A DNA stretch of 5,562 nt from WGAL01 sp964570865 (GTDB lineage: Bacteria; Bacteroidota; Ignavibacteria; Ignavibacteriales; Melioribacteraceae), in assembly GCA_964570865.1 (NCBI GenBank), contig CAZMZM010000091.1, positions 1 through 5,562 on the forward strand, read 5' to 3'. This document shows, piece by piece, positions 1-5,562 of the stretch (position 1 is the first letter of the stretch; every line of letters begins with the position of its first letter). The notes under the pieces are model-generated. The model had not been told where the DNA came from, searched no databases, and was given only the letters and a program-made list of their open reading frames with translations. The translations under genes and the position numbers were made by a program.

Positions 1-1066
1 CATTTAGCTCCGGAAACATCGGCAAACTTAAAATTTGTTCTTGATACTCGGAAGATACGGGAAAATCGTTTTTCGAATGTCCCAAATATTCATACGCTTT
101 TAAATTCGGCAATGCTATCGGATAGTGTATTCCCGTAGCTATTCCTTTTTCTTTCAAATATTCTTTTAATTCATTTCTTTTTGAAGTTCTAATCACAAAC
201 AAATGCCATACTGGATTAACATAGGAAGGGACAAAAGGTAAAGTCAAATCACCGATATCCGACAGTAATTCCGTATATCTCCGTGCAATTTTTCTACGCT
301 TATCTGTCCATTCGTCGATGTATTTAAGTTTAACGTTAAGTATCGCCGCTTGCAATCCGTCCAACCGACTGTTATACCCTTCAAACTCGTGATTGTATTT
401 GGCTATTCTGCCGTGATTTGCAAACATTCTCGCTCTTTTCGCAAGTTCCTCGTTATCGGTTACAATCGCACCTCCGTCGCCATATGCGCCGAGATTTTTA
501 CCGGGATAAAAACTGAATGTCGCCATATCCCCGAACGTTCCGACGTGCCGCCATTCTTCACCCGTTTTATATTTCGCAAAATGTGCCTGCGCGCTATCTT
601 CAATAACAAATAAGGAATATTTCTTTGCTAAAGCGAGAACCTCTTTCATATCGGCGGGCTGTCCGTATAAATGAACAGGTATTATCGCCTTGGTTCTATT
701 CGTTATTTTCTCCTCGATTTTGGTAACATCAATATTGTAAGTCTTGGGATTTACATCGACAAAGACAACTTTAGCGCCGACGGCGGTTACAGCTTCCGAT
801 GTGGCGATAAAAGAATTTGCAGGAACTACTACTTCGTCGCCTACACCAATACCGAGAGTCCGCAATGAAATGATTAACGCATCGGTGCCGTTGGCGACGC
901 CGATGCAATATTTAACCCCGAGTTTTTCGGCAAAATTGTGTTCGAATTCCTCAACAAATTTCCCTTTAATAAAGGCGGTGTTCTCCAACACCTTATTTAT
1001 TGCGACATCTATTTCGTCTTTTATACTTTCGTATTGTCTCTTTAAATCTACAAATCGAATTTCCAT
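1..1066 (-). CDS. DegT/DnrJ/EryC1/StrS-family PLP-dependent nucleotide-sugar aminotransferase (3' end outside window)
   Basis: This gene is predicted to move an amino group, usually from glutamate, onto a keto-sugar nucleotide in the cytoplasm. I translated 355 codons from ATG at 1066; no stop is reached before the window edge. Family marks are visible: an N-terminal VDLKRQY segment (residues 6-12), the cofactor-phosphate loop NGTDAL (59-64), EDSAQ (156-160) with the Asp that pairs with the PLP pyridine nitrogen, the Schiff-base lysine K190 in FYPGKNLGA, the RLDGLQAAIL segment (234-243), and GIHYPI near the C terminus (312-317). Family members are usually about 360-380 residues, so probably only a few residues are missing. 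The start lies 2 nt after the acetyltransferase stop and has an AAGGGA ribosome site. Lying downstream of the dehydrogenase and acetyltransferase, it would be the WlbC/WbpE-type step (amination of a 3-keto sugar). The family is secure; the exact substrate is inferred. Confidence 0.93.
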   Translation of the reverse strand, partial: MEIRFVDLKRQYESIKDEIDVAINKVLENTAFIKGKFVEEFEHNFAEKLGVKYCIGVANGTDALIISLRTLGIGVGDEVVVPANSFIATSEAVTAVGAKVVFVDVNPKTYNIDVTKIEEKITNRTKAIIPVHLYGQPADMKEVLALAKKYSLFVIEDSAQAHFAKYKTGEEWRHVGTFGDMATFSFYPGKNLGAYGDGGAIVTDNEELAKRARMFANHGRIAKYNHEFEGYNSRLDGLQAAILNVKLKYIDEWTDKRRKIARRYTELLSDIGDLTLPFVPSYVNPVWHLFVIRTSKRNELKEYLKEKGIATGIHYPIALPNLKAYEYLGHSKNDFPVSSEYQEQILSLPMFPELN

Positions 1067-1068
1067 GT

Positions 1069-1530
1069 TTATAAATCCCTTATTTTTTTTGCAGGATTTC
1101 CCGCGTAAACGCCGGGTTCGGAAATATCCTTGGTTACAACGCTTCCCGCCCCTATTACCACATTATCGCATATCGAAACGGGCAGAATCGTGGCGTTTGT
1201 TCCTATCGATACGTTATTGCCGATTACAGTGGAATTCCATAACGTCTTGTCGCCTCCCGCGGGACCGCCTTTTTTAAATTTATCATTAATAAACATCGCT
1301 CCGTGAGAAATAAAACAATTGTTCCCTATAGTTACCAATTCACATATGAAAGAATGTGATTGTATTTTACAATTATTTCCTATAATTACATCTTTTTGAA
1401 TTTCCACAAAGGGACCGATAAAGCAATTATCACCGATTTTGCAACCGTATAAGTTAACGGGTTTAACCACTTTTACATTTTCCCCGAATTGAACGTTTTT
1501 TATCCCGATCTCGTGAAATTCCGCCGCCAT
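1069..1530 (-). CDS. Left-handed beta-helix (hexapeptide repeat) sugar N-acetyltransferase
   Basis: The protein has 153 residues and is predicted to transfer an acetyl group from acetyl-CoA to an amino sugar attached to a nucleotide. Imperfect hexapeptide repeats of the [IV]-G-x-x form run almost throughout: CKIGDNCFIGPFVEI (30-44), VIIGNNCKI (48-56), VTIGNNCFI (66-74), TVIGNNVSIGTNATI (101-115) and VVIGAGSVV (124-132). It ends with the usual AGNPAKKI (143-150). A loop at about 82-99 interrupts the coils, as in WbpD/WlbB and QdtC/FdtC-like enzymes. H59 and H76 are candidate catalytic residues. At 153 residues it is shorter than my recollection of WbpD/WlbB (about 190), so the acceptor sugar is uncertain. 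The ATG directly abuts the dehydrogenase stop with no gap, and the aminotransferase starts 2 nt after its stop. The neighbours argue that it acetylates the amine installed by that aminotransferase. Confidence 0.92.
   Translation of the reverse strand: MAAEFHEIGIKNVQFGENVKVVKPVNLYGCKIGDNCFIGPFVEIQKDVIIGNNCKIQSHSFICELVTIGNNCFISHGAMFINDKFKKGGPAGGDKTLWNSTVIGNNVSIGTNATILPVSICDNVVIGAGSVVTKDISEPGVYAGNPAKKIRDL
1076..1081 (-). promoter_or_regulatory. Ribosome binding site of the aminotransferase
   Basis: The minus strand reads AAGGGA, followed by 9 nt and then the ATG at 1066. It sits inside the last codons of the acetyltransferase gene, which suggests translational coupling. It is an imperfect Shine-Dalgarno match but well spaced, and it supports the chosen start. 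Confidence 0.5.
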
Positions 1531-2696
1531 TTATTTTTTGACACTCCTATAAATTTTATCAATTATTTCAACGGTTTTTAGACCCTCGAAGCCGTTTGTG
1601 GCAATCACTCCGCCTTGTGTAAGAACGCTTATTACGTTTTCGTAAACCTTGTCATGGTTGGACATCGAGCCGACGTATTTACCGTAATTATTAGGNNNNN
1701 NNNNNNNNNNNNNNNNNNNNNNNNNNNNNNNNNNNNNNNNNNNNNNNNNNNNNNNNNNNNNNNNNNNNNNNNNNNNNNNNNNNNNNNNNNNNNNNCGTAA
1801 ACCTTGTCATGGTTGGACATCGAGCCGACGTATTTACCGTAATTATTAGGTGGGTTGCCTTCAGGCAAACCTTCTATTTTAACGCCTTCAATACTTTGAT
1901 ATTCCAATTCGTTCAAATACTGCCCGCCGACTTTTACCGTTCCCTTCTCGCCAAATATTGTAATCGAACCCTCCATGTTTTTAGCATAACTATTCACGGT
2001 ATAATTTACCGTACCTATTACGCCGTTGTAAAATTTTAATACGGCAACACCCGTATCTTCAAACTCTATCACACCCTTATGTGCAAAGTTATCCGCAAAG
2101 GCGTAAACTTCCTGAACATCACCGATTAAATAAAAAAGCAAATCTATAAAATGACTGAATTGGGTAAACAACGTGCCACCGTCCAAATCTTTCGTTCCCT
2201 TCCATGGAGAAGATTGATAGTATTCGAAATTTCTGTTCCAAAAACAATTTAATTGAACGCTGAAAATTCTCCCCAATTTACCTTCGTCTATCAAATTTTT
2301 TACCGCGGCAACAGGTGGATTAAATCTATTTTGCTTAACAATAAAAAGCCTTCTATTGGCTTTCTCCGCCGCATCGATCATTCTGCCCGCGTCATATACC
2401 GATAAGGCCATCGGTTTTTCACATAAAACATGAAAGCCTTTTTTTAAACTTTTGATGGTTTGTTCGGCGTGCAAACCGTTCGGAGTACAAATCGAAATCA
2501 CATCGACATCAGCCTCGTTATCAAGCAAGGTATCAATGTCATAATAAACATTCGCGGAATATTTTTTCCCGAGCGCATCCGCTTTCTCCTTCTCGATATC
2601 ACAAACGGCCGAAAGCTCCGCCAATCTGTTAATATGCTCGGCATGCCGTTGAGCAATTCTTCCGCAGCCGATAATTGCAAATTTTAGTTTTTCCAT
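1531..2696 (-). CDS. Gfo/Idh/MocA-family NAD-dependent sugar dehydrogenase, WlbA/WbpB-like, split by an assembly gap
   Basis: This is a cytoplasmic oxidoreductase that would oxidise a sugar-nucleotide hydroxyl (C3 of UDP-GlcNAcA in the WlbA/WbpB case) to the ketone used by the aminotransferase. The N-terminal Rossmann domain shows GCGRIA (residues 10-15), SICTPN (68-73) and the hallmark CEKP (92-95) with the catalytic lysine K94. The C-terminal sheet domain contains DGGTLFTQFSHFIDLL (172-187), whose H182 and D185 fit the family active-site pattern. Residues 1-300 read cleanly from ATG 2696 to position 1797. The Ns at 1696-1795 and a duplicated 55-bp copy then break the frame. Reading straight through the Ns gives a false C terminus that stops at 1632. 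Joining at the repeat gives 36 more residues (the segment NGFEGLKTVEIIDKI is typical of the family) and a TAA at 1531-1533, for a total of 336 residues, which is a normal length. It begins 8 nt after the glycosyltransferase stop with only a weak AGAG ribosome signal. The family is secure; the substrate is inferred from the neighbours. Confidence 0.92.
1544..1548 (-). promoter_or_regulatory. Candidate ribosome binding site of the acetyltransferase
   Basis: The minus strand reads AGGAG within the last codons of the dehydrogenase gene, 13 nt before the ATG at 1530. The motif is good but the spacing is longer than usual. It agrees with a coupled start at 1530. Confidence 0.4.
1641..1695. repeat. 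55-bp direct duplicate, left copy (assembly overlap)
   Basis: This stretch is identical over 55 bp to 1796-1850, begins CGTAAACCTTG and ends AATTATTAGG. It ends exactly where the Ns start. It encodes the same residues of the dehydrogenase (about 283-300) as the right copy, so it is one stretch of gene printed twice and not a biological repeat. Confidence 0.95.
1696..1795. other. Assembly gap of exactly 100 Ns
   Basis: One hundred Ns is a conventional placeholder for a gap of unknown length. The identical 55-bp ends on both sides and the restored reading frame after joining indicate that no real sequence is missing here. Confidence 0.97.
1796..1850. repeat. 55-bp direct duplicate, right copy (assembly overlap)
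   Basis: This is the second copy of 1641-1695, starting at the first base after the Ns. In this copy the sequence continues in frame with the N-terminal 300 codons of the dehydrogenase. In the left copy it continues in frame with the last 36 codons and the stop. Confidence 0.95.
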
Positions 2697-2704
2697 TGTA
2701 AACT

Positions 2705-3796
2705 CTACAAATATTTTTCTAATAAATTTTTAAATTCTTTCCCGCGTTTTTCCCAAGTGTTTTCTCTTGCAAATGCCATACGATTTTTTCTTAAAACAAG
2801 GGAATTAGCTTCTGCAGCTTCTGCTATTTTTGCCGTAAACTCTTCCGCCGAATCGGCTTGATAAACGAAGCCTTTCGGTAAATCGGCAAGATTATTAATT
2901 TTTCGCGTAACAATCGGCAACCCGAAAGCAAGATAAAGCCAAAATTTGTTCGGCATAGTATAAACTTTTCGCGTATCATTATCATCAACATACGGCGCAA
3001 TGGCTACATCGGCTTTCGCCAGATATCCATACAACTCGTCACCTCTTCTTTCCCCGATAAACTTGATATTTTTCATTCCGTTGAATTTGTCTTTTAACTT
3101 CGAATAATTCGGACCAATAACGGTGATAGCATAATTCTCTTTTGTAACGGCATTACCGAGCCATTCACCGTCTATTTTGTTCACCCAACCGACGTAAACG
3201 ACTTTTATCTTGTCGTTTCCTTTTACCGGGATATCCCGAGTTTCTTCCACATCAAAATCATAATTGATATTCGGCGCGGCGGTTAAAAACAAATGGGCAT
3301 TATCCGTGTATTTAGATAATTTTGAATACAAATATTTACTTACGCCACAACTGAAAACGGAATTTTCAATAACTTTTCTTTCCGTCAAATAATGATATAC
3401 CGAAACAAGAAAACATTTGCTTCTTTTATATGCGATAAAATTGTCATTACAAAAATATATTACTTTCGAGAAGTAATCATTTAAAAGCCAAGCCGAAGGA
3501 TCGAAATTTACTACCGGTATATCTCCGAATTTTTTTTTAACTTGCTCAAAAAGCCATTTTTGATATTTTTCATTAAAAACCGGCAACCGATAATTAACAA
3601 CGCCGGGAAATTTCCAATACGGTTCTATTAAAAATATATTTTTTTCAACTTCATTTATTTGAATGGAACTATTCCCCTTCTTGTTTTTGGCAATGAAATA
3701 TATTTCCATCCCTTCCGAAGCCAACGCACGCGCCAATTGATGCCTAGCCCGCGGGGGTTCTTCCCAAAACGTGCGTGTGTTAAAAAGTAATTTCAT
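2705..3796 (-). CDS. GT-B fold glycosyltransferase (GT4/GT1-like), surface polysaccharide assembly
   Basis: The gene encodes 363 residues from ATG 3796. It is predicted to transfer a sugar from a nucleotide donor to a lipid-linked glycan at the inner face of the cytoplasmic membrane. The N-terminal half has a short PPRARHQLARAL acceptor-side segment (14-25). The donor-binding half starts near IKVVYVGWVNK (197-207) and contains ITVIGPN (224-230), IKFIGER (244-250), LYGYLAKADVAIAPY (255-269) and KFWLYLAFGLPIVT (284-297). The last segment matches the usual K-x-x-E-Y-L-A-x-G donor motif, except that the glutamate is L287. No membrane segment or signal peptide is evident. An upstream in-frame GTG at 3814 would add six residues, but neither start has a good ribosome site; I prefer the ATG because MKLLFNTRTF begins the first beta strand directly. 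The gene overlaps the kinase-like gene by 17 nt. Donor and acceptor are unknown. Confidence 0.87.
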   Translation of the reverse strand: MKLLFNTRTFWEEPPRARHQLARALASEGMEIYFIAKNKKGNSSIQINEVEKNIFLIEPYWKFPGVVNYRLPVFNEKYQKWLFEQVKKKFGDIPVVNFDPSAWLLNDYFSKVIYFCNDNFIAYKRSKCFLVSVYHYLTERKVIENSVFSCGVSKYLYSKLSKYTDNAHLFLTAAPNINYDFDVEETRDIPVKGNDKIKVVYVGWVNKIDGEWLGNAVTKENYAITVIGPNYSKLKDKFNGMKNIKFIGERRGDELYGYLAKADVAIAPYVDDNDTRKVYTMPNKFWLYLAFGLPIVTRKINNLADLPKGFVYQADSAEEFTAKIAEAAEANSLVLRKNRMAFARENTWEKRGKEFKNLLEKYL

Positions 3797-4529
3797 ATTC
3801 AATTTTTTTTGCACGAAGTTTTTTATAAACCTTTTTCCGCAAAGTTTTTAACAACTCGTCTTTCTTCATAAAAGTATTATAGCTTACATACTTATTGACG
3901 AAAGCGGATATAATTTTATTTTTTTCTTTGAATTTTGAATTCGCTATTATCTCATACACAAAGACAGCTACATCGTTAAGCTTCGAGGCTGTAGAATTAC
4001 ATTCGTAAACTCCCATCCAATCCAAATAACAAATATTATTATTTTTATCAAGCATTACGTTTTCGAAATTATAATCGCCATAGCACAAGCCTTTCCGATG
4101 GATTGCAATTAATCCCTCGGCGGCTCTTTTTACACAGTCATAATTTTCGTTCGGCGCCGTCAGTAAAACGTCCAGCCCGACAAATCCGCTTATACTTTTC
4201 GTAACATACCATTGAACACTATAAAAAAACGAAAAAATTTTTTCGCCTTTTCGAACAACTTCCGGCACACAAAAGCCGTGTTTCGATAACTTCGTGTGTC
4301 CGTTCAGCTCTCTTGTTCCTCGTTTTCCACCCTTTAAGGAATTAATTAAAAACCTTTTCAATCCTTTTTCAATCCAGAATTTTCCGTAATAAGCACCGTC
4401 TTGCGTTTCAAATCGAATAACAACTTTTTCATTGCTCTTGCGTATTATTTCGAATTTCAAAATGAATTCGAAAAATTCTTCCAGAGTGTTTTTTTGTTCT
4501 ATTTCCGTAAAAAAATCGTTTAATCGCAT
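3780..4529 (-). CDS. Lipopolysaccharide-kinase-like protein (InaA/Kdo/heptose kinase type, protein-kinase fold)
   Basis: The protein has 249 residues and a small protein-kinase-like fold, the type that phosphorylates core sugars such as heptose or Kdo with ATP. The visible kinase landmarks are K50 in YYGKFW as the candidate ATP lysine, E74 in GTRELNGH as the candidate helix-C glutamate, and VPEVV (88-92). The catalytic loop is YGDYNFENVML (150-160), with the Asp-x4-Asn pair D152 and N157, and the metal-binding aspartate is D170 in CYLDWMG. H144 lies just before the loop in AIHRKGLCYGD. The HxD of classical kinases is YGD here. The C terminus is strongly basic (nine Lys/Arg in 228-242), as expected of a protein that sits on the inner membrane face. 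It starts 7 nt after the sulfotransferase stop and overlaps the glycosyltransferase by 17 nt. A role in phosphorylating the glycan or lipid-linked core made by this locus is inferred. An antibiotic-phosphotransferase-like enzyme of the same superfamily is the main alternative. Confidence 0.78.
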   Translation of the reverse strand: MRLNDFFTEIEQKNTLEEFFEFILKFEIIRKSNEKVVIRFETQDGAYYGKFWIEKGLKRFLINSLKGGKRGTRELNGHTKLSKHGFCVPEVVRKGEKIFSFFYSVQWYVTKSISGFVGLDVLLTAPNENYDCVKRAAEGLIAIHRKGLCYGDYNFENVMLDKNNNICYLDWMGVYECNSTASKLNDVAVFVYEIIANSKFKEKNKIISAFVNKYVSYNTFMKKDELLKTLRKKVYKKLRAKKIEYEITF

Positions 4530-4536
4530 AAAAGGG

Positions 4537-5454
4537 TCATTCCAGATATGAATAATATTTCAATTCGTCAGAGAGAAATTCCGTTAGTTTCTCAATAACA
4601 TCCGGAGATAGATTTTTCTTCCACGAAGGAATTCGGAAACTTTTTTCGTTGGCATTAATAATCTTAATCGTTTTGCGATGTTTTGCGTATCTTTTGGAAA
4701 TCCCCGATACCCCGCAAAATTTCATTACTTTTTTTACGATCTCGTCGGGAGTTTCAACGAGGTCTTCGTATCGAACCGTTATAAAATCGTCAGCGGGCAA
4801 TTTTGCGCTTACGTTAATTATATTGTTTACAATCGTCTTCCATTCAAGCGCCGCAATTGCATAAAAAGACCAATTCATGCTATCCAAGAAAGCCATTTCT
4901 TCCTTCGCGGGAATATAACCGAGTCGCCAATTATACACTCCGCGCCAACCTTCCCAGCCTTCATAATTCGTTAAAGAATTAGCAACCGCTCGTCCGTCAC
5001 GCACCACATGAATAAATTTCGCATTGGGAAAAATTTCCTTAAAAAAACCGATGCGCGACCACCCGGAGTATTGAGCCAAAAAAACTTTTTTTCCTTCATA
5101 TTTTAGTATTCTGCTTACGGTCTCTCTTATTTTCCTTTTTACCATGGGATTTACATCGTCGGCACGCAAATCTCGGAACGGTTTTCTAAAGCCCTCGAAC
5201 AATGTATTCCAAAACAAATAAGATGAAGAGGGTTTAGGGAAACCTTTTTTATATTTTATTTTCGAATTAAACAACGGGAAATCCAAAATTCTGTTCAGAT
5301 AAGAAACCCGCAGGTTTTTAGGAAAGCGCATATGATAATTGGATAACCAAGCAAAATCCTCGTGGTAAGCAACCAATTTTATAAAAAGTTCCTTCCCTGC
5401 TCTGTTCGTTCCAATTACAAAAATCGGGCTTTTTAACTTTTCGCTTTCAGACAT
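4537..5454 (-). CDS. PAPS-dependent sulfotransferase (carbohydrate sulfotransferase type)
   Basis: The 305-residue protein is predicted to transfer sulfate from PAPS to a hydroxyl or amine, most likely of a sugar in the glycan made here. The N-terminal 5'-phosphosulfate loop lies at 12-28 (FVIGTNRAGKELFIKLV). It keeps R18 but differs from the usual GxxRSGTT pattern, having G20-K21-E22. The 3'-phosphate-binding segment is clear: FIHVVRDGRAVANSL (147-161), with R152 and S160. Also typical are AALEWKTIV (201-209), VRYEDLVETPDEIVKKV (227-243) and W278 in the C-terminal SWKKNLS segment. No signal peptide or membrane helix is evident, so it probably acts in the cytoplasm. The ATG at 5454 overlaps the 3' end of the APS kinase gene by 8 nt, and I see no ribosome site, which fits translational coupling. 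The family is firm; the acceptor is unknown. Confidence 0.9.
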   Translation of the reverse strand: MSESEKLKSPIFVIGTNRAGKELFIKLVAYHEDFAWLSNYHMRFPKNLRVSYLNRILDFPLFNSKIKYKKGFPKPSSSYLFWNTLFEGFRKPFRDLRADDVNPMVKRKIRETVSRILKYEGKKVFLAQYSGWSRIGFFKEIFPNAKFIHVVRDGRAVANSLTNYEGWEGWRGVYNWRLGYIPAKEEMAFLDSMNWSFYAIAALEWKTIVNNIINVSAKLPADDFITVRYEDLVETPDEIVKKVMKFCGVSGISKRYAKHRKTIKIINANEKSFRIPSWKKNLSPDVIEKLTEFLSDELKYYSYLE

Positions 5455-5562
5455 TTAAAAAATCCAACAATTTATTCAAACTTTCTTCTGTAGATAACTT
5501 CTCGGTATCAATTACCAGCTCGGGATTCCGAAGAAGTTGATAAGGTTTTTTCTCCGAAAAAC
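5447..5562 (-). CDS. cysC: APS (adenylyl-sulfate) kinase, C-terminal fragment
   Basis: Only the last 37 residues are in the window; the rest lies beyond position 5562. The visible end contains NPELVIDTEKLSTEES (12-27) followed by LNKLLDFLNV and a TGA at 5447-5449. The segment PY....NPE[LIV]VIDT(E/D)K.S.EE closely follows the C terminus of CysC, where it comes after the lid region and closes the P-loop kinase fold. APS kinase phosphorylates the 3' position of adenylyl sulfate to make PAPS. The gene overlaps the downstream sulfotransferase by 8 nt, which fits a donor-synthesis/transfer pair. The Walker A motif and any fusion to an ATP-sulfurylase domain lie outside the window, so a CysNC fusion cannot be excluded. 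Confidence 0.78.
   Translation of the reverse strand, partial: FSEKKPYQLLRNPELVIDTEKLSTEESLNKLLDFLNV

Noticed and set aside
350..868. Two plus-strand open frames of 65-87 codons
   Set aside because: Both are antisense to conserved aminotransferase sequence, including the PLP-lysine region, and have no motif of their own.
744..1277. 177-codon plus-strand open frame
   Set aside because: It lies antisense to the aminotransferase and acetyltransferase, both of which show clear family motifs. Its translation has no recognisable domain and looks like a shadow frame.
1632..1695. Alternative C terminus of the dehydrogenase stopping at 1632
   Set aside because: It arises only by reading through the Ns in the wrong frame. 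The other frame gives a family-like C terminus and a stop abutting the next gene.
1641..1850. 55-bp direct repeat considered as an attachment site, CRISPR repeat, target-site duplication or recombination site
   Set aside because: Both copies touch the N-run edges exactly, encode the same dehydrogenase residues, and collapse to an intact gene. An assembly overlap explains everything seen.
2697..2704. Promoter or terminator between the glycosyltransferase and the dehydrogenase
   Set aside because: The gap is only 8 nt. AT-rich runs nearby lie inside coding sequence, and I saw no hairpin followed by a T run.
3797..3814. GTG start at 3814 for the glycosyltransferase
   Set aside because: It adds only six residues, mostly lysine-rich, has no suitably placed ribosome site, and increases the overlap with the kinase gene. 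ATG at 3796 starts directly at the first beta strand. It cannot be fully excluded.
4649..4974. Two overlapping plus-strand frames of 71 and 98 codons, one with a hydrophobic stretch
   Set aside because: They are antisense to the sulfotransferase. The hydrophobic run is what AT-rich reverse reading of charged and aromatic codons gives, and there is no separate ribosome site or domain.
745..5158. A 14-bp identical word (TGGGATTTACATCG) at 745-758 and 5145-5158
   Set aside because: Both copies encode Asp-Val-Asn-Pro in unrelated proteins. It is too short and too isolated to be a regulatory or mobile repeat.

Overview
The window is an AT-rich (by eye), densely packed bacterial stretch. All seven protein genes I can support lie on the minus strand, so transcription runs from position 5562 towards 1. 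Gene junctions range from a 17-nt overlap to an 8-nt gap. I see no terminator or internal promoter, so this looks like the interior of one operon cut at both ends. Its content is that of a surface-polysaccharide (capsule, O-antigen or exopolysaccharide) biosynthesis locus. The organism cannot be identified from this sequence. Shine-Dalgarno-like sequences precede only two of the six visible starts convincingly. The run of 100 Ns shows that this is a draft, scaffolded assembly, plausibly from a metagenome.

In transcription order, the first three genes are the C-terminal end of an APS kinase (cysC-like, 5447-5562), a PAPS-dependent sulfotransferase (4537-5454, overlapping cysC by 8 nt), and a small kinase-fold protein of the lipopolysaccharide-kinase (InaA/Kdo/heptose kinase) type (3780-4529). 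Next come a GT-B glycosyltransferase (2705-3796), a Gfo/Idh/MocA-type NAD-dependent sugar dehydrogenase (1531-2696, interrupted by the gap), a left-handed beta-helix (hexapeptide) N-acetyltransferase (1069-1530), and a DegT/DnrJ/EryC1 PLP-dependent sugar aminotransferase (1-1066, last residues outside the window).

The last three genes form a dehydrogenase - acetyltransferase - aminotransferase cassette in the same order as wlbA-wlbB-wlbC. That pathway oxidises, aminates and N-acetylates C3 of a nucleotide sugar, giving for example UDP-2,3-diacetamido-2,3-dideoxy-glucuronic acid. The glycosyltransferase would add a sugar to the growing glycan. The APS kinase would make PAPS for the sulfotransferase, and the kinase-like protein could add phosphate. 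The simplest joint reading is a locus for an acidic glycan that carries a diamino sugar and is decorated with sulfate and possibly phosphate. The sulfation and phosphorylation targets are inferred.

The most solid sequence-level observation concerns the gap. The 100 Ns at 1696-1795 are flanked by two identical 55-bp copies (1641-1695 and 1796-1850). Removing the Ns and one copy restores an uninterrupted 336-residue dehydrogenase, so the gap is almost certainly an assembly artefact and not missing DNA.
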